The notes beneath the pieces are model-generated. The model searched no databases, had not been told where the DNA came from, and saw only the letters and a list, made by a program, of their open reading frames with translations. A DNA stretch of 64,000 nt from Nematopogon swammerdamellus (Eukaryota > Arthropoda > Insecta > Lepidoptera > Adelidae), in assembly GCA_946902875.1 (NCBI GenBank), contig OX336338.1, positions 5,385,971 to 5,449,970 of the forward strand. Reading direction: 5' to 3'. Positions within the stretch are counted from its first letter, which is position 1; the number at the start of each line of letters is the position of its first letter. Below are positions 1-12,100 of this stretch, one piece after another. Position numbers and translations under genes: made by a program.

Positions 1-246
1 GGTATTATCTAGGTGGATTTTAGTCGCGCAAGATCTGAATGGCAACGGAACCCTTGCCCCATGCCAGCCTAGGCGCTAAATTATGCTTGAAACTTACTAG
101 TAATTACAGTAATATTAGAAAAGTAATATAAAAAATAAATCAATATAAGTACCTAACTGATGGAAACAATATTATTAATTTCGTCCATGGTATTATCTAG
201 GTGGATTTTAGTCGCGCAAGATCTGAATGGCAACGGAACCCTTGAA
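1..246 (+). repeat. 55-bp direct repeat at the left edge
   Basis: GGTATTATCTAGGTGGATTT...CGGAACCCTTG occurs at 1-54 and again at 189-244, about 189 bp apart. It looks like the remains of a tandem duplication or two copies of one element. Confidence 0.7.
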
Positions 247-400
247 CGTTATAGATAGATAGAAATACTTTATTGCTCCAAAAAAAACATTTTACATAAA
301 CAGACAATATGTAATTTACATGAGGGGCAAAGGCGGACTCATCCCTTACAGGGCTTTATCCCAGTCAACGTTCACACCTTAAAAAAGTGCAGATTAAAAA
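247..400 (-). mobile_element. LINE 3' tail
   Basis: Reads in reverse as GTAAGGGATAAGTCCGCC...TTGGAGCAATAAAGTATTT followed by a CTAT tail. The same tail is in forward orientation at 20449-20578. Confidence 0.55.
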
Positions 401-742
401 TTCTTTATCTTAGTTAAAAAGCGTTTCTTTTTGACATAGACACTGGCATATAAATACGCCAGATAATAATAATTATCTATGACTAAAACTGTTAGGTGAG
501 GAAATAGGGCATAGATAAAGTTGGGGTAAAGTTTTAAAAAGAAGAAGTAGAATACTTCCTAAAATCAAAGAATTTAAATACCTATTATGTCGCTGCGCAA
601 AAAAGGCCAATTGTCAAATTAAAAAAGAAAGAGAACTCATCGGGAACAAGAATCTCGAAAAGAATATCATGATTCTTATAACCTGCAAGCCTTTATTTAT
701 ATGAAATCAAAATACGTGTGACCTCTCCACGACCTCGTCTCC

Positions 743-836
743 ATGGCACGTAAAGGGCAGATTGCCGTCCAAGACAGTCTCGAAACGAATGAGGAATTCG
801 ATAATTATATAACTGAAAACCACGCAAAGTTGATTT
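743..836 (+). CDS. TXNDC6: Gene 1 exon 1 (start codon)
   Basis: ATG at 743-745 in the context CTCCATGG. It encodes MARKGQIAVQDSLETN and the start of the thioredoxin fold, and ends in phase 1 at donor T|GTAAGT. The last T joins GC of exon 2 to make a Cys codon. The length and Lys/Arg-rich start suit family N-termini. Confidence 0.82.
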
Positions 837-1883
837 GTAAGTATACTTATTGGAACGTTTCTTCCTATAAACAGTTTTAGTAATTAGGTACTTGCCCTAG
901 GATGACCCTAGATCATTATGTGCCGCCGCACTCTCCCAAAAAGCTTTCGTGACACGATTATGATGTCAGTCTCGGTAGCTCAGTGGTGCCGTCGGCCGAA
1001 TGTTGTTAAGCAACGCTGAGCGCGGTCAGCACTTGGATGGTTGACCGCTCGACCGTTCGCGGCTGACCGTGGTTCGGATTCCACGTAAAACTGTAGGTCT
1101 CTTCCCTTCTTACTTTACTAGTAGGGTTTATCCCGCCCGGATTGGTACCACCGCACTCAATGAAGCGTCGGTCGATACGGCTATGTAAATAGTTTGTGTT
1201 TTCCGACGTCCAGTTCAGTGTAGCCGACATGAAATGAAGGGAAGCACTGACATTATGTATGACGCTTAGTTCACCCGGTGTTATGGGCTGACATCACGGA
1301 TGTTGTAGGTGAGATGTAGGTGTCAGTTTCCAGAAAAAAAAGTATGTAGGTATGTAAGGTCGTATGTAACAATATTAGGAGTTGAAAACTTTCGAGTTTC
1401 CACATCGCGACGCGTCGTAGAACAGAAACCCACTGAGTTTGTGTGCGATTTGGAATGGCCGCAATGGTATAGGTACAATAATTATCTAAGTATAATGAGA
1501 ATGGTGTGCAGGCCTGGAGGTGTATTCGTCATTTTGCGGACAATGCCTGGCAATGTTGTCTGCAGTTAGGAAGATCAAGTTGGAAATAGCGGGGGACGAC
1601 ATGGTGTTCGCCAAGGTACATTTTACAATTTGATACTTTTGCACTTTGCTAGATAACGGTATTTGCCAAATTTCTTATAAAATGGAACGTCTGTCTGTAT
1701 GTATGTATGTTGGAAACACTGCCCGGAAACACTGAATAGATTTTGATGCGGCTTGCACTGCACCAATGGAAAGTGTAGTTCTTGAGGCTCACTATAGACA
1801 ATATACGTACCATCCTATCGCGCGAAATAACCTTAGAGCTGAGCAGTATCAAAGAAAGGGGGGGGGGGGGGGGGGGGGGGGGG

Positions 1884-1921
<38 letters not shown>

Positions 1922-2872
1922 CCATCGATTATTATCATATTTGCGTTTGAATCGATTTACCGGAAACCGAATCTACCACGAGCGAAGCCGCGGGATAGTT
2001 TTGCCATGCAAGATTCCGCCGCGTTCTGTATCTGCGTGCTGTTATTTTCACAGTTTTTTAATCCGTCAGACATGTCAAAAAATAGAATAAAAACAACGGG
2101 ATAAACTGAATTTGATATCTACCGGAAAACTTACCCTGAGTACCTTGCCTTACAATCTATCTATATCTATACATATAATAAAATCGTAGACTTACCGTGT
2201 CTGTACATTAAATATTTTTGCAAAACAATAACTGGGGGACGGAAGGAATAAGTAATAGGACGTAACAATATAGTTTTTGAAATTTTTGTCTGTTTGTCGG
2301 TTTGTTGGTTTGTTGGTTTGTTTGTTCGTTTGTGCGCGCATCACGCAAAAACCACTCATTGGATTCAAAATCTAATTACTAAAAAATATGAAGCTTTATT
2401 CCGAGTAACATTTAGTGTTTATTTCATCAAAATCAACCCACAGAATCAAAAGATATTAATTTTTTAAGTTAAGTTAGAAAATATCTTATAGCACCACGCC
2501 ACCACCGCACCGCAGCGCTGCGTCGTCGCTCGCAGCGCCGTCCCTCCGCGTCGCGGGGAACTTTTTTTAGTGTCATGGAAAAGAAACATTTCGTGTGAAA
2601 AATTTCGTGTGTGCAGTTTTTATCTGTTTTTATTTTTATAATTATTTATATTATTAAATAAAAAAACACATATTTTTTATGATATTTCGACAAATTTGTC
2701 GTCTTCAGATAAAATTTTTTATAATATATATTTAATAAGTCAACTACTGAATGACAGATGGCGTTGTTATCTGGTAATTACATTTATTAGTTCTTTTATC
2801 CTTACATTTCATTTTTAGGGTTCCGTATCCGGTACGGGACCCTATTATTAAGCCTACACCGTCCGTCTGTCT

Positions 2873-2903
<31 letters not shown>

Positions 2904-3100
2904 CGAGGGCTGTATCTATTAAACCGTAATAGGTAGCCCCGTAGACCGTTGAAATTTTCACACCATATGAATAAGTCAACTAATGAATGACAGATGGCGT
3001 TGTTATCTGGTAATTACATTTATTAGTTCTTTTATCCTTTCATTTCATTTTTAGGGTTCCGTATCCGGTACGGGACCCTATTACTAAGCCTACGCCGTCT

Positions 3101-3131
<31 letters not shown>

Positions 3132-6100
3132 CGAGGGCTGTATCTCTTGAACCGTAATAGGTAGCCCGTTGAAATTTTCACAGAATATGTGTTATTATTG
3201 CCGATATAGTAATATGTAAGTCAATGGGCCGATATAACAAAAAATAACTAAAATAAGAAAAAGTAAAAAATTCACGGAGGTTCCCATAGAAGAAACCAAA
3301 AAAGTTTATGCGCGTGCGTCATCTACCGAATAGAGCGTGAAGCATTTTAACTAATCATGACATTTAACTAATATGAAGCATTTCATAACACGCCATTTGG
3401 ATGGCGTGAGTGGCGCTAGCCATGACATGGCGATACGGAACCCTCGGTAGCTCAGTGGTGCGGTCGGTCGACTGTTGATAATCACCAAGAGGCATAAGAA
3501 GAATTAGTATCAATATACGCATGTAATAAATAGTAAAATAGTATTTAAGTAGGTATGAAAGTATTATTAAGGGAAGGCTGTGACTTACTGATTGGTCACT
3601 GTCATTGGTTGGGTAGCAGGCTTAGATCTAAGTTTGAGTAACTTTTCGCACGGTCAGCTATACGTGGCTCTTTCCCGTATTAGTTATTCAAATAATTTAT
3701 ATGCACACATTCCTGGATATTCTACTTCTAATATAGTTTACAACGAAGCGTTATTGTAGATTATAAATTACCATTGGTTGCGGCTTCACTTATGTAGGTC
3801 GAAGGTCAAATCTATAACCTGCCCAATTAAAAAACACCAAAACAATTGAATCATACTAACGAACGGACAGACAGAGTCACGTTGCGTTTTATAACAGGCT
3901 GAGAAAGATCAAGCCCACGCGGACGTAGTCGCGGGCACAGCTAGTAGAATAATAATAATGCTTTATTTGTAGGCCCAGACAGATGATATTGAAGCATTGG
4001 AGCGCTTTCGTGGCATGAGCGAACCCGTCTATTTATTTATATCGGTGGGTAAATTTTAATTTCTGTATAACTTGTTACAAATCAATAATTTATATTATAT
4101 AATACTTATGTATGACTAGCATTTGCCCGCGGCTTCGTTTCGCGCGAATTTTTGCCCACACATAGCTCGATGACATAATGATATTATACCATCTTGAGAA
4201 GTGACAGAAGGTAACAGTGAACACCGTATGCACATACCAATGAATGCTTGTTTGATAAGTTTATGATTACTTACAGACAGAGTATATAATTCCTAATAAC
4301 TAAAGAGAAGTTTCAACAGCCGTGTAACGTAACGTACGTCAATATAGGAATATTCTTATAACTGGAGAACCGCACTTTATCGATTTACATATACGGTTTT
4401 CACCATAGGTTTTCACTGTTACATTCTGTCACTGTCACCGTGTGGGGCCGGTACGCAAAAAGAATAGCCCCACTGCATCTCTCCCCGTGCATTTCGTAAA
4501 AGGCGACGCCGCGCTAAAGGGCGACAGGCTCGCCACCTCTCACCTCGCCACGGTACTTCCACCGAGTCATGCAGCAGGTGGGTCTTCGTTCGTGCCTTAC
4601 ATGCTGATTGATATATATCTTGTGCCGAATACCTTGCGAAACGTGGTGGTCGGTGTTGTGCTGTAATTTTCCAGAGTTCTTGCAGCACAACACCGATTAT
4701 TCTGCTTACACCGATTGTCGGGTTTCAGCGTGTGTTTTATGTATGTATGTATGTATTCTGTCACTTCTCAAGGTGGTTTAAGGCCACAGATCTGTGTTTA
4801 ATGCTATAAATCATAACGCTACGTCATCGGCGGCCTGAGCTGTGAGTAAAAAGTCACACGAAGCGAAGCGGGCTAAAGCTAGTGTGTAATAATTAATTAC
4901 TGCAACAATTTGCCTACACATGGGGCGGTCTAGGAAGCTATAGGGCGATCGCCACGCCACCGCAGCCCCCGATGTCGCCTCCCGTAGGCGTTGCCAACCA
5001 CCCTTTGGAAAGGACAATCCTTTTTAGGGTTCCGTATCCGCCTTACGGTACGGGACCCTATTACTAAGACTACGCCGTCTGTCTGTCCGTCTGTCCGGCC
5101 GAGGGCTGTATCTCTTGAACGGTAATAGGTAACCGGTTGAAATTTTCACAGAATATGTGTTATTTATTATGGCCGATATAAAAACAAATAATAAAAATAA
5201 GAAAACAATTAAAATATTCTTAGGGGTTCCCATAGAAGAAATCAAAAAGTGTATGTGCGCGCGCCATCTACCGAATAGATTATGAAGCATTTTAACTAAT
5301 AATGAGTTTTATCTAATATGAAGCATTTAATAAAACACGCCATAGATGGTGTAAGTGGTGCTGACCATGACATGGCGATACGGAACCCTCGGTGCGCGAG
5401 TTCGACTCGCACTTGACCGGTTTTTTTTTATAAATTAGGCAAATGGTGCACGGAAAGTATAGACGAGACGAAGAACATGTGGAGCGAGCGCGGTGCGTTT
5501 ATACTTTTCCACTGAGCATAAAAGGACATATTGCCATAATGACAATCACTAGCAGTCAATCTTTACACAATTGTACAATTGTAGTCTTTAAACAATTGTA
5601 GGTATTGTGTGTGTGAGGGTGTGTGTGTGTGTATGTCCAAAAAGTTGTTCATTATTTTTATTTCTTATTTTGTTAGTTTATAAAATTGTTTGTACAACGT
5701 GGAACTGTTAAATTTATTTATGTGAGTATTGTGGTTAATAAAAACCGGCCAAGTGCGAGTCGAACTCGCACACCGAGCGTTACGTATCGCCATGTCATGG
5801 TTAGCGCCACTCACGTCTTCTATGGCGTGTTATGAAATGCTTCATATTAGTTAAAATTAATTATTAGTTAATGCTTCATGCTCTATCTATTAGGTAGATG
5901 GCGTGCGCGCATACACTTTTTGGTTTCTTTAATGGGAACCCCCATTAATTTTTTATTTTTATTATTTGTTGTTATATCGGCCATTATAATAATAACACAT
6001 AATCTGTGAAAATTTCAACGGGCTATCTATTACGGTTCAAGAGATACAGCCCTCGGACAGACAGACGGACAGACAGACAGACGGCGTTGGCTTAGTGATA

Positions 6101-9100
6101 GGGTCACGTACCGGATACGGAACCCTAAAAAATATAAATAAAAGCTTGTACAATTGAATTCAACAGGTTACTTTGTTTTTTTTTTTTTTTTAATGTAATC
6201 CGGTGTGGGTGGCTGTGTTGGAGAGGCCGAAGCGCATGCTCCGACCAGCCAATATCACCTCCGAGAAGGTGCGGCCATCTTACATCCAGTGCGGTGGTAC
6301 CAACCCAGTCGGCTACAATTTGAGCCTACCACCTAGTAAGGGGCAAGGGAAGGGACCTTCAGTTTGCGTCCTTTCTTGTCTCTGATAATAATAGTTGGAA
6401 ACCCTGCCGATGTTATTGATATGCGTAGGCCGCTTTTGACTCTGCTAATAGTCTTGCCGGTTTTGTAGGTTTTTTTTTGACATTGTGATTTTGGTTTTCC
6501 TTTTTCGCACGCAAGAGAGGGAAGACGACTCAAATATTTTTCGGTTCGAACGGCGTGAAGCTCTTCGATGATGCGGTGCGGGAGTTGGCACTCGTGAAAG
6601 GTGAGAATGAAGGCACCATCAAACCCAGGCCCCGCACCGAAATTTCTGAACGTCTACCAGAAGAACAGGTATTCGCATTATACTCCAAGTACTAACTCGG
6701 TTTATGTTGTTTTTTCTTTTATGTAATCCGGTATGGGTGGCTGAGTCGGGAGGGGGCCAAAGCGCATGCTCCGACCAGCCAATATCACCTCCGAGAAGGT
6801 AGGTGCCATACCGGAGACTTCCCTAGATTGCTGGCTAAACTGGACTAGAGAAGAACACAGCCGAGGCTGATAAGCGGCCATCTTACATCCAGTACGGTGA
6901 TACCAACCCAGACGGCTACAATTTGAGCCTACCACCTACACCTAGTAAGGGGCAAGGGAAGGGACCTACAGTTTTACACCGGGTTCCGAACGGTGAAGCA
7001 GCAGGTGTAGCTAGGTATGCAAGTGAATTTATGCGTCAGAAAAAACTCAATGGTACATGCCGACCGGATTCGAACCCCGGACCTCTCGCATGAGAAGCCG
7101 ATGCCCAATCCACTCGGCCACCCGCCGCTTCGTAACATATATGGCCCCTTTCACGTACCAGGAGCGAATAGAGGTGGAGGAGGCTCTAGTGGAGAAGATT
7201 CGGAAAGAGGAAGAGAAACACGATGAGGAGACACAGGCGGCGCGCAAGAAGCGAGTCTGCGAGAGACTCGGCAGCAATCCGGACGTGAAGCACCTCAACT
7301 TCATTATGTTCTGGCCGCACTGCCATCAGGCGCACTACGATCTCTATGAGAAGTGGGATCGCATCAGTGAGATCATATTTTGTCTTAATAGATATCTCAT
7401 CCATACATACATATGTACATACCACACTGCCATCAGGCGCACTACGATCTCTATGAGAAGTGGGATCGCATCAGTGAGATCATATTTTGTCTTAATAGAT
7501 ATCTCATCCATACATACATATGTACATACCACACTGCCATCAGGCGCACTACGATCTCTATGAGAAGTGGGATCGCATCAGTGAGATCATATTTTGTCTT
7601 AATAGATATCTCATCCATACATACATATGTACATACCACACTGCCATCAGGCGCACTACGATCTCTATGAGAAGTGGGATCGCATCAGTGAGATCATATT
7701 TTGTCTTAATAGATATCTCATCCATACATACATATGTACATAGCACACTGCCATCAGGCGCACTACGATCTCTATGAGAAGTGGGATCGCATCAGTGAGA
7801 TCATATTTTGTCTTAATAGATATCTCATCCATACGTACATATGTACATACCACACTGCCATCAGGCGCACTACGATCTCTATGAGAAGTGGGATCGCATC
7901 AGTGAGATCATATTTTGTCTTAATAGATATCTCATCCATACATACATATGTACATACCACACTGCCATCAGGCGCACTACGATCTCTATGAGAAGTGGGA
8001 TCGCATCAGTGAGATAATATTTTGTCTTAATAGATATCTCATCCATACGTACATATGTACATACCACACTGCCATCAGGCGCACTACGATCTCTATGAGA
8101 AGTGGGATCGCATCAGTGAGATCATATTTTGTCTTAATAGGTATCTCATCCATACATACATACATACCACACTGCCATCAGGCGCACTACGATCTCTATG
8201 AGAAGTGGGATCGCATCAGTGAGATCATATTTTGTCTTAATAGATATCTCATCCATACATACATACATACCACACTGCCATCAGGCGCACTACGATCTCT
8301 ATGAGAAGTGGGATCGCATCAGTGAGATCATATTTTGTCTTAATAGGTATCTCATCCATACATACATACCACACTGCCATCAGGCGCACTACGATCTCTA
8401 TGAGAAGTGGATCGCATCAATGAGATCATATTTTGTCTTAATAGGTATCTCATCCATACATACATACCACACTGCCATCAGGCGCACTACGATCTCTATG
8501 AGAAGTGGGATCGCATCAGTGAGATCATATTTGGTCTTAATAGGTATCTCATCCATACATACATACCACACTGCCATCAGGCGCACTACGATTTCTATGA
8601 GAAGTGGAATCGCATCAGTGAGATCATATTTTGTCTTAATAGGTATCTCATCCATACATACATACCACACTGCCATCAGGCGCACTACGATCTCTATGAG
8701 AAGTGGGATCGCATCAGTGAGCATCCATACATACATACACACCACACACTTTTTTTCCATACAAAACTAAACAGAATTATTTAGTTTTGTATGGAAAAAA
8801 AAGTTCACCGTAGAACAAAATGTCATCTAACTTTTTTGCTCCAAATAGGCTCAGGAGTACCTGGTTTGCTTTATGACCGTCATCAAACACTGTATATAAT
8901 TATTCTGTACGTGTGTTTGTCACCTAACTCCTCCTAAACGGCTGGACCGATTTGGATTAAATTTTGTGTGTAGGTATATTTGAGTGGGTCCCTGCATGGT
9001 TTGAAAATACAATTGGACCCGGTAGATGGCGTCGTGATAAGTTCACTCGGACGAAGTCGCGTAATAATACTTACCGCTACCGGTGTGGCGGTACAGTGCG

Positions 9101-12100
9101 CAACGGCGATGCACGCACGACGAGCGAAGACGATGAAAGGGCTGCGTGACGTTCGCCACGCAGACCGGCGGATACGTAGCTCTCCGAGATGGGGGTGGTG
9201 GTGGCCTACGAGTCCACCACCACCTATCGCTCGTAGCTTGCCTCGCGTCGTCTCGGAGAGCTCCGTAGCCACGGGCTGCACCCGCCGGCGTGCTTGGAGG
9301 CTTGCCTCCCGCCGCCGGCGGAAATTACCGTTTTTATTTTGATTTTGAATTAATTTTGTGTATTTTTATTACTTTTTGTAAAATGTATGTAAAATTAATA
9401 TGAAAGTATAAAAACGTGAATAAAGAGATAAATAATTTTATACATACATACATACATATCACACGCTGAATCCCGACAATCGGGGTAAGCAGAGTAATCG
9501 GTGTTGTGCTGCAAGAACTCTGGTAAATTACAGCACAACACCGAACACCACGTTTCGCAAAGTATTCGAACAAGATTCAATAGATCAAGCAGCCAGTAAG
9601 GTACGAAGACCCACCTGCTGCATGACTCGGTGGAAGTACCGTTCCAAGGTGAGAGGTGGCGAGCCTGTCGCCCTTTAGCGCGGCATCTTGTCCTTATCCC
9701 TTAGTCGCCTTTTACGACATGCATGGGGAGAGATGCAGAGGGGCCATTCTTTTTACGTACCGGCCCCACACGGCACTTTACGTACCGGCCCCACACGGCA
9801 TTTTATGTATAATGATTATGACGTAATGTACATTATTGACATGTAATACGAAAAATTATTATCAATAAAGAATCTGAATCTGAATATAAGTGAAGTGAGT
9901 GTATGAGCCGGTGTGCGTGCAGATTTGCAAGTGGCGGCGAAGGAGATGATGCAGCTGACGGAGGAGCAGGCGCGCGAGGTGCTCTACATGAGCGACGTGG
10001 ACGCGAACGAGGCCTGCATGCACGCCCTGCTCACCGGAGAAGTCATGGCGGTGCTCTTGAGGAAATCCAACTCAGATAACAGGGATTTTGTCCGTACGAT
10101 TTTTTTATACATACATACACTAGCTGTGCCCGCGGCTCCGCCCGCTCTCATATTTGACTCTTCTCTGCTAACCTCATTAGCCGTTTAGCGTGATATTAAG
10201 TAGCCTATAGTTGATGGGAAGAATCAAGCTATCCGTAGATTTGTTTTTTTATTAAAATCGGTTCAGTGGTTCTCGAGTTATAAGCGGACAGAAAGACAGA
10301 AAGCAGACGTTGAATTTTATTAAAGGTAGGAATATCACACACGCTGAATCCCGACAAGCGGGGTATAGCTTATAGCTACGGTGGAAAAAAAGACCGCCCC
10401 TCCCTGATCTTCTAGGTTTCTGAAGCTAAAATTTGGATTTTAATAGGGTTAGTAGAGAGATTATGCCATAGATTACACGTAAACTGCAGGTCTTTTCAGG
10501 ACAAGGCAGTAGTTTCGGGGAAAACAATGATTTTTTTGTTTTAGTATGGAACCCAAATTGTGCGAGCCTGACTCGATCTTGAGCGTTTTTTATATTCATT
10601 TATCATGTTCATGTCTATGTATTGCTGCACCTACCCTGGTATGAATATGTTGAAAAGGGTGGACTGGAGGAAATGCCATAGGCATTTCATTTAGTACATA
10701 CACCATATGTACGATTTTGAAAGAAAGAAAATAAAAAGTGAAAATTACATACTTATCACACACTCTGAATCCCGACAATCGGAGTATGCAGAGTAATCGG
10801 TGTTGTGCTGGAAAAACTCTGGTAAATTACAGCACAACACCGACCACCACGTTCCGCAAGGTATTCGAACAAGATAAGACTCACCTGCTGCATGACTCGG
10901 TGGAGGTACCGTGCCAAGGTGAGAGGTGGCGATCCTGTCGCCCTTAAGCACGGCATCTTGTCCTTATCCCTTAGTCGCCTTTTACGAAATGCATGAGGAG
11001 AGATGCAGTCGGGATATTCTTTTTAAGTACCGGCCCCACCCTTTTTTTTTATTATTGAATTTTATTCACCTTCCCCGCCTGTCACTACTGTCCTCGCTAC
11101 TACGTCACTACATTTAAGTATGTTTTTTTTATGTAATCCGGTATGGGTGGCTGAGTCGGAGGGGCCAAAGCACATGCTCCGACCAACCAATATCACCTCC
11201 GAGAAGGTAGTGCCACACCGAAGACTTCCTTTGATTGCATGGCTATACCGGACTAGAGGAGAACACAACCGAGGCTGGCTATGCGGCCATCTTACATTTA
11301 GTACGGTGGTACCAATCCAGGCGCCTACAATTTGAGCCTACCACCTAGTAATCGGCAAGGGAAGGGACCTATTACTTGTCTATTGCTGGTTTGCTGCTAC
11401 CTCAGCCCGCGCTTCCGCACATCGCGCCTCACGCCACACCCGCTGACGCCTAGCTCAGTAGCGTTAGTATCGCTGTCGCGTAGCCAAAGAATATAATACC
11501 GCGTAGCCACGCCCGTATTATATGTGTAATTGAGCTACCTACCCCTCGCGCGTGTACGAATTTTGTTTTTTTTGGTGTTATTTGTTTTATTACTAACATT
11601 TGTTGTGTTCAAATGCCAATACGAGTAAAAAAAGGAATAGTAATATGACTATGACGTGTGCGCTAGCTTCACTAGTCATGTCACTTAATTACGTAGAATT
11701 ATTATTACATGGTAGTACATATTAATTCTATGCCTGAAATACGAAGTAACGACAGTTCAGTTTAACACCTGGTGGCGGGAGTATTCGTCTATCCGACTTT
11801 TTTGTCGACGGTACCGATAGCTGTTACGTCATACATATCCGTCAGCGGTGGCATACTGGAACCAGCCGACTAATACAGTTTTACACAGTTCCGAACGGTT
11901 AAGCAGCAGGTGTAGGTATAGGTATAGGTACCTATGTATGCACGTAAATTTTTTCGTCAGATAATACTGGATTCTAACCTCGGATCTCTCGCACGAGAAG
12001 CCGATGCCCTAACCACTTGGCCACCCGCCGCTTGTATGAAGGGAAGTAAGCATTTAGAGAGTTCTATAAAAAAAACCGGCCATGTGCGAGTCGAACTCGC

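Noticed and set aside
966..1110. 5S rRNA gene
   Set aside because: Only the internal promoter region matches. It is followed by a SINE body and poly-A, and the structure recurs many times.
7413..8784. Many long open frames on both strands in the tandem array
   Set aside because: They are produced by the repeated unit in shifting frames. Only the first copy is coding.
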